A stretch of 32,431 bases of DNA from Sphingosinicella sp. YJ22 (GCF_011320075.1 NZ_JAANPA010000038.1:1-32431), one strand, 5' to 3'; positions 16,231-26,122 are shown, numbered from the stretch's first letter. Notes: a model not told the origin generated them from the sequence alone. Numbers and translations are program-made.

Positions 16231-17648
16231 CCGACGAACGGATAAGGCGAGATCGTCTTCTGGAGCTCGTTGACGGTGAGCGTTCGGCCGGCGGGGGCGG
16301 CGGCGCGCTGGGGGCAGCGGATCCGCGGGCAGATCGCGCAGGCGGGCCCGATCGGGGTGACCAACGGCTCGGCGAGATCGACGCCGTCGGCATAAGCGAG
16401 CCGTGCGGCATGCTTGACGTCGCAGCCGAGGCCGACGGCGAGGTGGCTGTCCTCGCGGGGGTCGAGGCGGACGGCGCGCTCGACGGTGCGGCCGACCGTG
16501 AAGAAGCGCTGGCCGTCGGGAGTCTCGACCACCTGGGTGACCACCCGGCCCGGCGTCTGGAACGCCGCGTGCAGGTTCCAGCGCGGGCAGGTGCCGCCGA
16601 AGCGCGAGAAGGGGAAGCTCTCGCCGGCGAAGCGCTTCGACACGTTCCCGGCCGCGTCGACGCGAAGCATGAAGAAGGGGATTCCGCGGGCGCCGCTGCG
16701 ATTGAGCGTGGTCAGGCGGTGCGACACCTGCTCGACGCTCGCGCCGAACATTCCGCACAGGCTGTCGATGTCGTAGCGGTGCCGCTCGGCCGCCGCCAGG
16801 AACGGCTCGTAGGGCATCAGGATCGCCGCCGCGGCATAATTGGCGAGGCTCATGTGCAGCAGGCGCCGCGTCGGCATGTCGGGCGGGGCGGCAGCGTCGA
16901 GCATGCGCTGGAGCAAGGGCCGGAACTCGATCAATGCGAGCTGGTAGGCGACCGCGAAGGTGCGGCTCTCCGGGCGAAGCATGTTGGACAGCATCAGCCG
17001 CTTGCGGTGGATGTCGTAATGCTGGCTGGCGCCGTCGAGCACGTCCGGCGGCACCAGCCGCACCTCGACTCCGAACCCGTCCTTGAGCCGGCGCCTGAGC
17101 GGCTCGAACGCCAGCGCCGGCTCGCCGAGCGCGGCGGCGAGAGTCTCTGCCGCCTCCTCGAGATAGCCGAAATGGTTGCGCTGGACCTGGATATGGTCGC
17201 GCACCCAGTCCTCGGGGCGAAGCGCCGGCTTGTCCTCGTCCGGGCCCGGCGGGTTGCGCCGCGCCTCGACCAACGCCGCGTAGAGCCGCGCCACCGCGTC
17301 GGCCACCGCGGGCGCGCTGTCGGCGAGCTCGACCAGCTCGTAGCGCGGCACGGCGAGGTCGCCGAACATCGGGTCGGCGAAGATCTCAGCCAGGGCGTCG
17401 ACGCCCGTGCCCTCGGCGCCCTCGGCGGTCAGCACCTTCAAATCGATGTCATAGACTTCGGCGAGCCGGATCAGGACCTGCGCGGTCACCGGCCGCTGGT
17501 TGCGCTCGAGCAGGTTCAGATAGCTGGGCGAGATTCCGATCTCGGCCGCCATCGCATTCTGGTTCAGCCCCAGCTCGCGGCGCAGACGGCGGACTCGCCC
17601 GCCGAGGAAGAGTTTGCGTTCGGCCATCTTGCTCTGTGAAGCTGTCAT
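16227..17648 (-). CDS. XRE-family regulator of RamB/ScfR type
   Basis: A 473-residue (or 466 from the ATG at 17627) regulator. The N-terminal XRE helix-turn-helix lies at about 18-72 (LGLNQNAMAAEIGISPSYLN). It is followed by an ImmA/IrrE-like region (LALIEF, without the HExxH zinc motif) and a C-terminal DUF2083-like domain with a Cys cluster (CAICPRIRCPQR). Family members include RamB, ScfR/MccR and PrpC-regulon activators, which control acetate, propionate or short-chain acyl-CoA metabolism. It is divergent from isocitrate lyase, the gene RamB controls in Corynebacterium, so it probably regulates that gene. The N-terminus MAERKLFLGGRVRRLR resembles family starts, so 17627 may be the true start. 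Neither start has a good ribosome-binding site. Confidence 0.85.
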   Translation of the reverse strand: MTASQSKMAERKLFLGGRVRRLRRELGLNQNAMAAEIGISPSYLNLLERNQRPVTAQVLIRLAEVYDIDLKVLTAEGAEGTGVDALAEIFADPMFGDLAVPRYELVELADSAPAVADAVARLYAALVEARRNPPGPDEDKPALRPEDWVRDHIQVQRNHFGYLEEAAETLAAALGEPALAFEPLRRRLKDGFGVEVRLVPPDVLDGASQHYDIHRKRLMLSNMLRPESRTFAVAYQLALIEFRPLLQRMLDAAAPPDMPTRRLLHMSLANYAAAAILMPYEPFLAAAERHRYDIDSLCGMFGASVEQVSHRLTTLNRSGARGIPFFMLRVDAAGNVSKRFAGESFPFSRFGGTCPRWNLHAAFQTPGRVVTQVVETPDGQRFFTVGRTVERAVRLDPREDSHLAVGLGCDVKHAARLAYADGVDLAEPLVTPIGPACAICPRIRCPQRAAAPAGRTLTVNELQKTISPYPFVG

Positions 17649-17654
17649 GATTTT

Positions 17655-17721
17655 ACAATGTTGTCGAGTGTAGCCGTTACAGCTGCACTCTTTTAGATGC
17701 TGCCGTGACCGCAGGAGCGGT
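17655..17721. promoter_or_regulatory. Candidate regulatory region between regulator and aceA
   Basis: The 114-bp divergent gap contains two short dyads. ACAA-TG-TTGT is at 17655-17664, just before the regulator start. ACCGC-AGGA-GCGGT is at 17708-17721, on the aceA side. Either could be an operator for the adjacent RamB-like protein. I see no clear TTTGCAAA-type RamB/ScfR motif and no convincing -35/-10 pair, so this is tentative. Confidence 0.3.
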
Positions 17722-17762
17722 GTTCACTTGCACAGAGACTTCAACCTCCTGGGGCCTGTGAC

Positions 17763-19049
<1,287 letters not shown>

Positions 19050-19060
19050 GGAGACCAATC

Positions 19061-19261
19061 ATGACGAAGCGTTACTGGGTGGTCGGGGGCGAATATCAGG
19101 ACCCCGATTTCCGCGCCCTCATCCCGGGCAGCGAAACCATGGCCGGTCCGTTCGAGGACGAGGCCCGCGCCAGGACCGAATGGCAGCGCCTCACCTGCTG
19201 CCCCGACCGAAGCCCCTGCGCCAGCGTCCGCTACGCGATCGCGGCGGAGACCCTCCACTGA
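19061..19261 (+). CDS. DUF4170 family small protein
   Basis: A 66-residue protein whose start [20 protein letters not shown] is typical of the DUF4170 family, small alphaproteobacterial proteins of unknown function. The ATG is preceded by AAGGAG within the aceA stop region, so it is probably translated from the aceA transcript. No signal peptide or membrane helix is visible. It contains a TCCPDRSPC segment with three Cys that might bind a metal, which is speculation. The call rests on pattern recognition of the N-terminal motif. Confidence 0.75.
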   Translation: MTKRYWVVGGEYQDPDFRALIPGSETMAGPFEDEARARTEWQRLTCCPDRSPCASVRYAIAAETLH

Positions 19262-19378
19262 TCGCTCTTCCCTTCTCCGGGAGGGGGGACGGGGTGAGGG
19301 CCGGCATCGAGTCTCTCTAAGCCCTCGAGGCTCCGCCGCCTTCACCCCGATTCCGCATGATCGTCACGCAAAAGAGAA

Positions 19379-19406
19379 GGCGCGGAGAGCGTGAGCCCTC
19401 CGCGCC
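19379..19406 (-). terminator. Rho-independent terminator of rpmI-rplT
   Basis: Read on the minus strand, GGCGCGGAG pairs with CTCCGCGCC around a 10-base loop, followed by TTCTCTTTT (19370-19378). It lies 25 bases beyond the rplT stop. Stem, loop and T-rich tail fit an intrinsic terminator. The remaining part of 19262-19431 shows nothing else clear. Confidence 0.8.
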
Positions 19407-19431
19407 TCGTTCTGTTCAGCGATGCGCTGGC

Positions 19432-19803
19432 TTACGCCTGGGCCTGCTGCGGCAGAGCGGCCTTGGCCTGGGCGATGATGACGCCGAACGCCTCGCCCTC
19501 GTGCATCGCGATGTCGGCGAGGACCTTGCGGTCCAGCTCGACGCCGGCCAGCTTGAGGCCGTTCATGAACTGGCTGTAGGTCAGGCCCTCGGCGCGAACC
19601 GCGGCGTTGATGCGCTGGATCCACAGAGCACGGAAGCTCCGCTTCTTCACCTTGCGGTCGCGGTAGGCGTACTGCCCGGCCTTCTCGACCGCCTGCTTGG
19701 CGATGCGGATCGTGTTCTTGCGGCGGCCGTAATAGCCCTTCGCCTGCTCGAGCGTGCGCTTATGCTTGGCGCGGGTGGTTACACCCCTTTTGACGCGTGC
19801 CAT
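19432..19803 (-). CDS. rplT: 50S ribosomal protein L20
   Basis: A 123-residue basic protein with the full L20 pattern: [16 protein letters not shown] at the N-terminus, [20 protein letters not shown] (core GYYGRRKN), [20 protein letters not shown] (core [11 protein letters not shown]) and a C-terminal globular domain. L20 binds 23S rRNA early in 50S assembly. In some bacteria it represses its own operon by binding the mRNA; no such element was identified here. rpmI lies 14 bases upstream, and a good terminator follows. infC, often first in this operon, is absent from the window. Confidence 0.98.
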   Translation of the reverse strand: MARVKRGVTTRAKHKRTLEQAKGYYGRRKNTIRIAKQAVEKAGQYAYRDRKVKKRSFRALWIQRINAAVRAEGLTYSQFMNGLKLAGVELDRKVLADIAMHEGEAFGVIIAQAKAALPQQAQA

Positions 19804-19817
19804 GGTCTATATCCTCC

Positions 19818-20021
19818 TTATCTCAGCCCGTAGGGCGCCCACAGCTTCACCGTCTTGGTGTCCGCATCGGACAGGACGGAGGTGCCGCGGTTCTGGCGGA
19901 TATATTTGGCGTTGTGGCTGATCAGGCGGTGGCGCTTGCCGGCGACACCGTGCTTGATCTTGCCGGTGGCGGTGAGCTTGAAGCGCTTCTTGACGCCGCT
20001 CTTCGTCTTGAGCTTGGGCAT
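19818..20021 (-). CDS. rpmI: 50S ribosomal protein L35
   Basis: A 67-residue basic protein with the L35 signature [20 protein letters not shown] and a C-terminal segment that matches the family. It is part of the large ribosomal subunit. I chose the ATG at 20021, preceded by AAAGGAG at proper distance; an in-frame upstream extension lacks family similarity. It is co-transcribed with rplT, and a promoter candidate lies at 20112-20140. Confidence 0.97.
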   Translation of the reverse strand: MPKLKTKSGVKKRFKLTATGKIKHGVAGKRHRLISHNAKYIRQNRGTSVLSDADTKTVKLWAPYGLR

Positions 20022-20111
20022 TTTCGTCTCCTTTGACGTCAGTGAACAGCCACGGCAGCCCTTACCGGCCGGGCCGTTCGTCAAACAATTCCAGAGAGCT
20101 GGAAGCGGGCG

Positions 20112-20140
20112 CCTATAGAGAGGAAGCTCCGGAGAGGCAA
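20112..20140 (-). promoter_or_regulatory. Candidate sigma-70 promoter of rpmI-rplT
   Basis: On the minus strand, TTGCCT (20135-20140) and TATAGG (20112-20117) are separated by 17 bases. The pair starts just after the SDR stop and would give a leader of roughly 85 bases before rpmI. It fits alphaproteobacterial TTGC-rich -35 elements. The absence of infC upstream makes a separate promoter plausible. Confidence 0.5.
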
Positions 20141-20143
20141 GCC

Positions 20144-20806
20144 TTACCAGGGGATCTCATTGCCCTGATAATCGAGGAAGCTGCCCGATTGCTCGCGGGT
20201 CAGGCCGGCGATCACGCGGCGAAGGCCGGCGATGCTTTCCTCCGACGGGGTCGGGGCCTGGGCGCCGCCCATGTCGGTCTGCACCCAACCCGGGTGGAGC
20301 ATGGCGACGGCGAGGTCGCGGCCGCGCCAGTCGATGGCGAGGCTTCGCCATGCGGCGTTGAGCGCCGCCTTGGACGAGCGGTAGATGATCCCGCCGCCGC
20401 TCTCATTGTCGGCGATGCTGCCCATCTTGCTGGTGATCGCCACCACCTTGCCGCCCGGCGCGATCCGGTCGACCAGCGCCAGGGCGAGCACAGTCGGCGC
20501 GATCACGTTGACCCGCAGCGTATAAACCCAGCTGTCCGGGTCGACCTCGCTATATTTCCCCATCACGCCGGCGTTGCAGATGAGGTGGTCGACCGGCTCG
20601 CCCACCGTCGCCGCGAAGGCGCGGATCGCGTCGACATCGGCGACGTCGAGCTGCTCGACGCGGATCTCGCCCGGAACCCTGCGCAAGTCGTCGGCGCGAT
20701 CCGGGTTGCGCACCGTCGCGATGACCGTCCAGCCGTCGGCGGCATATTGGCGCGCGAACTCGAGCCCGAGCCCGCGATTGGCGCCGGTGATCAGCAAGGT
20801 GGGCAA
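20144..20806 (-). CDS. SDR family oxidoreductase (C-factor-like)
   Basis: A 220-residue classical short-chain dehydrogenase/reductase. The cofactor motif TGANRGLG is at about residues 7-14, CNAGV matches the NNAG element, and the active-site YRSSK (Tyr-x-x-x-Lys) follows Ser in AITSKMGS. Size and sequence resemble the CsgA/C-factor branch. The substrate is unknown. The start appears to be TTG at 20806, preceded by AGAGGAG. It lies downstream of prs on the same strand, but a long inverted repeat separates them. Confidence 0.85.
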   Translation of the reverse strand: MPTLLITGANRGLGLEFARQYAADGWTVIATVRNPDRADDLRRVPGEIRVEQLDVADVDAIRAFAATVGEPVDHLICNAGVMGKYSEVDPDSWVYTLRVNVIAPTVLALALVDRIAPGGKVVAITSKMGSIADNESGGGIIYRSSKAALNAAWRSLAIDWRGRDLAVAMLHPGWVQTDMGGAQAPTPSEESIAGLRRVIAGLTREQSGSFLDYQGNEIPW

Positions 20807-20845
20807 CGGGCGTCTCCTCTAACTCCCCCACCCGGCTCCCTCCTA

Positions 20846-20927
20846 TCCGCTCGTCCCGAGCGAAGTCGAGGGGCGTCGGCACGGACTCTGGAGCGGACGC
20901 CCTTCGACTTCGCTCAGGGCGAGCGGA
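20846..20927. repeat. Long imperfect inverted repeat downstream of prs
   Basis: Two 32-base arms (20846-20877 and 20896-20927) match as inverted repeats at 29 of 32 positions, around an 18-base loop. The core is GAGCGAAGTCGA. This resembles the dispersed GCTCAGGGCGAGCGG-type repeat found between genes in many high-GC proteobacteria. It sits between the prs stop and the SDR start, where the RNA hairpin could end or stabilise the prs transcript. Confidence 0.7.
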
Positions 20928-20949
20928 AAGTTGAGGGACTGCCTACCGA

Positions 20950-21885
20950 TCAGTCGAACAGGCTGGAGACCGAGGTCTCGTCGGCGATTCGGCGGATCGC
21001 CTCGGCGAGCAGCGGCGCGACGGTGAGGATTCTAAGCTTCTCGCTCGCCGCGGCGGCGTCGTAGGCGGCGATCGAATCGGTGATGACCAGCTCGAGCAGC
21101 TCGGACTTCTCGACTCGCTGCACGGCGGCGCCCGAGAGCACGCCGTGGGTGCAGTAAGCGATGACGTCCTCGGCGCCGGCCTCCTTGAGCGCCGCGGCGG
21201 CGTTGCACAGAGTCCCGGCCGAATCGACGATGTCGTCGACGAGGATGCAGAAGCGCCCGGACACGTCGCCGATCACGTTCATCACTTCCGATTCGCCCGG
21301 CTTCTCGCGGCGCTTGTCGACGATCGCGAGCGGGGCGTTGCCGATTCGCTTGGCGAGCGCTCGGGCGCGGACCACGCCGCCGACATCGGGCGACACCACC
21401 GCGATGTTGCGGTCGGCATAGCGCGCCTGGACGTCCGCCGACATCACCGGAGCGGCGTAGAGATTGTCGGTCGGGATGTCGAAGAAGCCCTGGATCTGCC
21501 CGGCATGGAGGTCGACCGACAGGACCCGGTTGGCGCCGGCGGTGGTCAGCAGATTGGCGACCAGCTTGGCCGAGATCGGCGTTCGCGGGCCGGGCTTCCG
21601 GTCTTGGCGGGCATAGCCGAAATAGGGGAGAACGGCGGTGATCCGCTTGGCCGACGCGCGCTTGAGCGCGTCGATCATGATGAGGAGCTCCATGAGATTG
21701 TCGTTGGCCGGGTAGGAGGTCGACTGGACCACGAACACGTCCTCGCCGCGGACATTCTCCAAAATCTCGACGAAGATCTCCTCGTCGGCGAATCGCCGAA
21801 CGCTCGCCTCGGTGACTGGGATCTCGAGATAGCGCGCAATCGCCTGGACCAGCGGCAGGTTGGAGTTGCCGGACATCAGCTTCAT
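20950..21885 (-). CDS. prs: Ribose-phosphate pyrophosphokinase
   Basis: A 311-residue enzyme that makes PRPP from ribose 5-phosphate and ATP, for nucleotide, His and Trp synthesis. Class I PRPP synthetase features are [20 protein letters not shown] at the N-terminus, the ATP/Mg segment [20 protein letters not shown] (core [11 protein letters not shown]), [18 protein letters not shown], and the PRPP motif [14 protein letters not shown]. The ATG at 21885 follows AGAGGAA. The open frame extends far upstream across the divergent gltX gene, but that part is antisense shadow. A weak promoter candidate is TTGCCC/TAAAGG near 21918-21945. Confidence 0.97.
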   Translation of the reverse strand: MKLMSGNSNLPLVQAIARYLEIPVTEASVRRFADEEIFVEILENVRGEDVFVVQSTSYPANDNLMELLIMIDALKRASAKRITAVLPYFGYARQDRKPGPRTPISAKLVANLLTTAGANRVLSVDLHAGQIQGFFDIPTDNLYAAPVMSADVQARYADRNIAVVSPDVGGVVRARALAKRIGNAPLAIVDKRREKPGESEVMNVIGDVSGRFCILVDDIVDSAGTLCNAAAALKEAGAEDVIAYCTHGVLSGAAVQRVEKSELLELVITDSIAAYDAAAASEKLRILTVAPLLAEAIRRIADETSVSSLFD

Positions 21886-21993
21886 GGCGCGCGCATTCCT
21901 CTGGAGGTGATGCGCGCCCTTTAGCCGATGAGGGCGCAGGGGCAAGACCGCGTCATTGCTGGCTGGCGCGGCGCGGCCTAGAGGGCGGCGGAT

Positions 21994-23334
21994 ATGTCCG
22001 TCGTCACCCGCTTCGCTCCGTCGCCCACCGGCCGCCTCCATGTCGGCAACCTGCGCACCGCGATCCACAACTGGTTGTTCGCCAGGCGGCACGGCGGCCG
22101 CTTCCTGCTGCGCATCGACGACACCGACCAGGCGCGCTCGAGCGAGGATTGCGTTCACGCGATCCGCGCCGACCTCGCCTGGCTCGGCATCGTCGCGGAC
22201 GGCGAGGAGCGGCAATCGGCACGGTTCGGCCGCTACGAGGCGGCGCTGGCGCGGCTCCATGCCGAGGGCCGGGTCTATCCGGCCTATGAGACGGCGCAGG
22301 AGCTCGACCTCAAGCGCAAGGTCCAGCTCGGCCGCGGCCTGCCGCCGGTCTATGACCGCGCCGCGCTGGCGCTGAGCGACGACGATCGCGCGCGGCTGGA
22401 AGGCGAGGGCCGCCGGCCCCACTGGCGCTTCAGGCTCGATCACGGTCGCCCGATCGAATGGACCGACCTGGTCCGCGGGCCGCAGCATTTCGACCCCGCC
22501 TTGCTCAGCGATCCCGTCATCCGTCGCGAGGACGGCAGCTGGCTCTACATGCTTCCGAGCGTCGTCGACGATATCGACATGGCCGTCACCCACGTCGTTC
22601 GCGGCGAGGACCATGTCGCCAACACCGCGGTCCAGGTGCAGATGTTCGAGGCGCTCGGCGCGGCGGCGCCGCATTTCGCGCACGAGGCTCTCCTGGTCGG
22701 CGCCGAGGGCAAATTGTCCAAGCGGCTGGGCTCGCTCGGAGTCGACGAGATCAGGGAGCAGGGCATCGAGCCGGCCGCGCTGATGGCCAAGCTGGCGCGG
22801 ATCGGCACCAGCCTGCCGGTGGAGCCGGTCGCATCGCCGGAGCCGCTGATCGAGGGCTTCGACTTCGCCACCTTCGGCCGCGCGCCGGCGCGCTTCGACC
22901 TCGAGGAGCTCGCCCAACTCAATGCGCGTGTGGTTCACCTCCTGCCTTTCGCGGCGGTCGCCGAGCGGCTGCCGGGCGGGATGAGCGAGGCCGACTGGGA
23001 GGCTATCCGGCCCAACCTCAAGAGCGTCGCCGAGGCCGCCGACTGGTGGGCGATCCTCCACGGCCATGTCGAGAACGCCGCCGAAGCAAACGACCGCGCG
23101 CTGCTGGAAGCCGCGGCCGAGGAGGCGGCGGCGATCGACTGGAGCGAGTCGCCCTGGCCCGCCCTTGTCGCGCGGCTCAAGGCGCGCACCGGCCGCGCCG
23201 GCAAGGCACTGTTCCTGCCGCTTCGCCGCGCCCTCACCGGCCGCGACAGCGGTCCGGAGATGGCCGCGCTCCTCCCGCTGATCGGCCCGGACGAGACCGT
23301 CGCCCGACTGCGCAGCGCCGCAGCCCAGGCCTGA
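21994..23334 (+). CDS. gltX: Glutamyl-tRNA synthetase
   Basis: A 446-residue class I synthetase. The HIGH-type motif is HVGN (16-19) after TRFAPSPTG, and the KMSKS-type motif is KLSKR (240-244). Further family features are [13 protein letters not shown] and [11 protein letters not shown]. Alphaproteobacteria often carry two GltX proteins, one of which charges tRNA-Gln for later amidation; which type this is cannot be told. HVGN in place of HIGG or HVGG is a mild deviation. The gene is divergent from prs over 108 bp and is followed by a 139-bp gap with a dyad. Confidence 0.94.
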   Translation: MSVVTRFAPSPTGRLHVGNLRTAIHNWLFARRHGGRFLLRIDDTDQARSSEDCVHAIRADLAWLGIVADGEERQSARFGRYEAALARLHAEGRVYPAYETAQELDLKRKVQLGRGLPPVYDRAALALSDDDRARLEGEGRRPHWRFRLDHGRPIEWTDLVRGPQHFDPALLSDPVIRREDGSWLYMLPSVVDDIDMAVTHVVRGEDHVANTAVQVQMFEALGAAAPHFAHEALLVGAEGKLSKRLGSLGVDEIREQGIEPAALMAKLARIGTSLPVEPVASPEPLIEGFDFATFGRAPARFDLEELAQLNARVVHLLPFAAVAERLPGGMSEADWEAIRPNLKSVAEAADWWAILHGHVENAAEANDRALLEAAAEEAAAIDWSESPWPALVARLKARTGRAGKALFLPLRRALTGRDSGPEMAALLPLIGPDETVARLRSAAAQA

Positions 23335-23382
23335 TCCCTCCCGAACGGCAACTCGCCACCCCGCCAATTCGGCCCGGAACAA

Positions 23383-23417
23383 ATGTTATAGCATTACATT
23401 GTGTGATGTTGTAACAT
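23383..23417. promoter_or_regulatory. 35-bp dyad operator candidate upstream of tonB-like gene
   Basis: Bases 23383-23399 and 23401-23417 pair as an inverted repeat at 13 of 17 positions around base 23400; the ends ATGTTA and TAACAT match exactly. The left half alone (ATGTTATA-G-CATTACAT) resembles a Zur-type ATGTTATA/TATAACAT box with two mismatches, and ATGTT-GT-AACAT on the right is itself a perfect short palindrome. AT-rich sequence here stands out from its GC-rich surroundings. It is probably a metal- or other repressor site for the TonB gene. Confidence 0.55.
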
Positions 23418-23473
23418 GCGGATGTCCGCGGGTCAGGAGAAGAGCCTGCGCAGAGGCGTGAAAGGAGAGGAGA

Positions 23474-24163
23474 ATGACCGCTACCGGCTTCCTCGAACAG
23501 AAACCGCGCAGCCCGACCGGCTTCGGCCTGGTGCTGCTGCTCCACGGCGCAGCGATCGCCGGCGTCGTGATGATCAAGGGCCCCGAGTTCATCGGACCTC
23601 GAGGCGCCATCGACATCATCGATATCCGCGCGCCCGAGCCGCCCCCGCCCGTCGACCCACCCCCGCGGGTGGAGCGCGAGGACATTCCACTGCCCGCGCC
23701 GCCGGCGCCCCATGTCCCCGATCGGATCGTCGACACACCACCGACGCCTGGCCCCACCTTTGCCGAGGCGCCGCCGACCGAACGCTTCGATTCGAGGCCT
23801 GCCACCAGCGATCTCGGCACCGGCGGCACCGGCGGCACCGGCGGCACCCCGCCGATCGAGCGGCCCCGCCCGGATCCGGTGCGCACCGAGGCACTATTCT
23901 CGCGCGGAGTCGAGCAGCAGCCGCCTTATCCGGTCAGCGAGATCCGCGGCGGCCGCGAAGGCAACGTGCGCGTCCAGGTCCGCATCGGCACCGACGGCCG
24001 CGTCAAGGCGGTCACCCGCCTCGGCGCGACCAGCGACGCTTTCTGGCGCGCGACCCAGCGCCACGCCCTGTCCAGTTGGCGCTTCCGTCCGGCGACCGAG
24101 GACGGACGACCGGTCGAGAGCAACAAGACACTCACCGTGCACTTCCGATTGGACGGCTCGTGA
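23474..24163 (+). CDS. tonB: TonB family energy transducer
   Basis: A 229-residue protein with the TonB plan: a short cytoplasmic N-terminus, one membrane helix (about 16-34), a Pro-rich periplasmic linker (about 53-130, PPPPVDPPPR and similar), and a C-terminal TonB domain with PPYPVSEIRGGREGNVRVQV (core YPVSEIRGGREG) and WRFRPATEDGRPV. It should pass proton-motive force from ExbB-ExbD to TonB-dependent outer-membrane receptors. No exbB, exbD or receptor gene is next to it. The ATG follows AAAGGAGAGGAGA, a strong ribosome-binding site. The upstream 35-bp dyad suggests control by a metal or nutrient regulator. Confidence 0.88.
   Translation: MTATGFLEQKPRSPTGFGLVLLLHGAAIAGVVMIKGPEFIGPRGAIDIIDIRAPEPPPPVDPPPRVEREDIPLPAPPAPHVPDRIVDTPPTPGPTFAEAPPTERFDSRPATSDLGTGGTGGTGGTPPIERPRPDPVRTEALFSRGVEQQPPYPVSEIRGGREGNVRVQVRIGTDGRVKAVTRLGATSDAFWRATQRHALSSWRFRPATEDGRPVESNKTLTVHFRLDGS
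23821..23847 (+). repeat. Three 9-bp tandem repeats in tonB linker
   Basis: The unit CGGCGGCAC occurs three times in a row and encodes a Gly-Gly-Thr repeat in the periplasmic linker. Copy number may vary by slippage without breaking the frame. Confidence 0.75.
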
Positions 24164-24222
24164 GGGGTGCATGGTGAGGGGGCTGGCGGGAGGGGAGTCA
24201 CCGCATTATCTCTCACATCAAG

Positions 24223-24552
24223 ATGATGCGCCTCCCTCGCCCCGCCAGCCCCAAGGCGCTTTGGAACGACCTGCGTGAGTTCCTGGGCCAGCGCCGGCCC
24301 CACCAATGGGTGGCCGCCGCGCTGGCCCTTGCCATTCCGACGGTAATCGGGGTCACTTTCTTCTATGACACGATCGACGCGCATCGCGTCGGCCCGACCG
24401 TGATGTATCTCGAAAGCTGGCCGGCCGACCGCACGACCGAGCAGATCGTCGCCAAGCAGAAGGCCGACGAGCAGCGCCGCCAGGAGCTTGAGGCCGAGCG
24501 CCGGCGCCAGTTCCAGCGGCTGGAAGACGGCCTCACCAACATGGGCCTTTGA
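24223..24552 (+). CDS. Small membrane protein of unknown function upstream of ribD
   Basis: A 109-residue protein that I do not recognise. Residues about 29-48 (WVAAALALAIPTVIGVTFFY) form one membrane helix. The C-terminal third (about 74-105) is rich in Glu, Gln, Lys and Arg with no helix breaker and looks like a coiled coil. Topology is probably N-in, with the coiled coil in the periplasm. It lies 59 bases after tonB on the same strand and overlaps ribD by 4 bases (TTGA), so its translation is likely coupled to ribD. Two Met codons (24223 and 24226) could start it. Confidence 0.65.
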   Translation: MMRLPRPASPKALWNDLREFLGQRRPHQWVAAALALAIPTVIGVTFFYDTIDAHRVGPTVMYLESWPADRTTEQIVAKQKADEQRRQELEAERRRQFQRLEDGLTNMGL

Positions 24553-25517
24553 CCGACGACGCGCGCTGGATGGCCGACGCGGTCGCGCTCGGCGAGGAGG
24601 CGCGGGGCACGACGGCGCCCGGCGCCAACGTCGGCTGCGTCATCGTCAGGGAAGGCGCGCTCGCCGGCTCCGGGATGACCCAGCCAGGCGGCCGCCCCCA
24701 TGCCGAGGCGGTTGCACTTGAGGCGGCCGGCGACCGCGCCGCCGGCGCCACCATCTACACCACGCTTGAGCCCTGCGCGCACGAGAGCCAGCGCGGCCCC
24801 GCCTGCGCGGACCTTCTCGTTGCCGCCAGGCCCGCACGGGTCGTCTCGGCGCTGCGCGATCCCGATCCCCGCACCGACGGCTCGGGCTTCGACAGGCTGA
24901 AGGCGGCCGGAATCGCGGTGGACGTCGGCGTCGGCGCCGAAGCGGCGGAGCGCTCGCTCGCCGGCTTCCTCACCCGGACCCGGCTCGGTCGCCCCTATGT
25001 GACCCTCAAGCTCGCGCTGTCGATCGACGGCAAGATCGCGCTGCCGTCCGGCGAGAGCAAATGGATCACCGGCGTCGAGGCGCGCCATCACGTCCACCTC
25101 GAGCGCGCCCGCGCCGACATGATCCTGGTCGGCCGCGGCACCTACAATGCCGACGCGCCGGCGCTCGACGTGCGCCTCCCGGGCCTCGAGCATCGCAGCC
25201 CGCGCCGCGCCCTCCTCACCCGCGGCACGCCCGTTGAAGGTTGGACCATTTTGTCGTCGCCCGAGGGCATTTACGACCTCCATGACGTCAACGACTTGCT
25301 GGTCGAAGGCGGATCGGGCGCCGCCTCCGCCTTTTTGACGGCCGACCTGGTCGACCGGCTGCTCATCTATCGCGCGCCGTTGCTGATCGGCGAGGGCAAG
25401 TCGTCGGTCGGCTATATCGGCCTTACCGCCCTCGCCGACGCCCACCAGCGCTGGACCTTCGCCGAAAGCCGCGGCCTTGGCATGGACCGCCTCGAAGTCT
25501 ACGAGCGCACCCGCTGA
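24549..25517 (+). CDS. ribD: Riboflavin biosynthesis bifunctional deaminase/reductase RibD
   Basis: A 322-residue, two-domain enzyme. The N-terminal deaminase has PHAEAVAL and the zinc motif EPCAHESQRGPAC. The C-terminal reductase has RPYVTLKLALSIDGKIALPSG (core VTLKLALSIDGK), SKWITGVEAR and ILVGRGTYNADAP. It deaminates and reduces the pyrimidine made from GTP. The reductase half is shorter than usual (total about 320 against about 360), but key motifs remain. The start is probably TTG at 24549, inside the previous stop (TTGA); ATG at 24570 would give a shorter N-terminus. Its stop overlaps ribE by one base (TGATG). Confidence 0.93.
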   Translation: MTDDARWMADAVALGEEARGTTAPGANVGCVIVREGALAGSGMTQPGGRPHAEAVALEAAGDRAAGATIYTTLEPCAHESQRGPACADLLVAARPARVVSALRDPDPRTDGSGFDRLKAAGIAVDVGVGAEAAERSLAGFLTRTRLGRPYVTLKLALSIDGKIALPSGESKWITGVEARHHVHLERARADMILVGRGTYNADAPALDVRLPGLEHRSPRRALLTRGTPVEGWTILSSPEGIYDLHDVNDLLVEGGSGAASAFLTADLVDRLLIYRAPLLIGEGKSSVGYIGLTALADAHQRWTFAESRGLGMDRLEVYERTR

Positions 25518-26122
25518 TGTTTACAGGAATCGTCACCGACGTCGGGCAGGTGCTCGCCCATGAGGAGCGCGGCGACCTGCGCCTGCGCATCGGCTGCGGC
25601 TACGACATGGAAACGGTCGCGCTCGGCGCGTCGATCGCCTGCTCGGGCGTGTGCCTCACCGTCGTCGACAAAGGCCCGGACTGGTTCGCAGTCGACGTCT
25701 CGGCCGAGACCCGCGCCCGCACCGCCCCCGGCCTGTGGGAGGAAGGCGCCCGCCTCAACCTCGAGCGCGCGCTTCGGATCGGCGACGAGCTCGGCGGCCA
25801 TATCGTCACCGGCCATGTCGACGGCATCGGCGCGGTCGTCGCGGCCGACCAGGTCGGCGATTCCCTCGCCGTCACCATCGCCGCCGGCCCGGCAGTCGCG
25901 CCCTATATCGCCACCAAGGGCTCGGTGTGCATCGACGGCGTCTCGCTCACCGTGAATTCGGTTGAGCCGCTCGCCGACGGCGTCCGCTTCGGCCTCAACA
26001 TCATTCCCCACACCGCGCAGCACAGCACGCTCGGCGCCCTGCGCGCCGGCCGCGAGGTCAATATCGAGATCGATCTCATCGCCCGCTATCTCGAGCGGAT
26101 GCTGGCGAGCCGTACGGCCTGA
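25517..26122 (+). CDS. ribE: Riboflavin synthase, alpha subunit
   Basis: A 201-residue protein with two lumazine-binding repeats. Each starts with a typical segment: MFTGIVTDVGQV at the N-terminus, and HIVTGHVDGIGAV at about residue 95. The internal motifs are CSGVCLTVVD and CIDGVSLTVNSV. It dismutates two 6,7-dimethyl-8-ribityllumazine molecules to riboflavin plus the pyrimidine. The ATG overlaps the ribD stop (TGATG), indicating coupled translation. A 72-bp gap with dyads separates it from ribB. Confidence 0.95.
   Translation: MFTGIVTDVGQVLAHEERGDLRLRIGCGYDMETVALGASIACSGVCLTVVDKGPDWFAVDVSAETRARTAPGLWEEGARLNLERALRIGDELGGHIVTGHVDGIGAVVAADQVGDSLAVTIAAGPAVAPYIATKGSVCIDGVSLTVNSVEPLADGVRFGLNIIPHTAQHSTLGALRAGREVNIEIDLIARYLERMLASRTA

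Noticed and set aside
21886-23382. In-frame upstream extension of prs to 810 codons
   Set aside because: The extension is antisense to gltX; the conserved PRPP synthetase N-terminus and its ribosome-binding site define the start at 21885.
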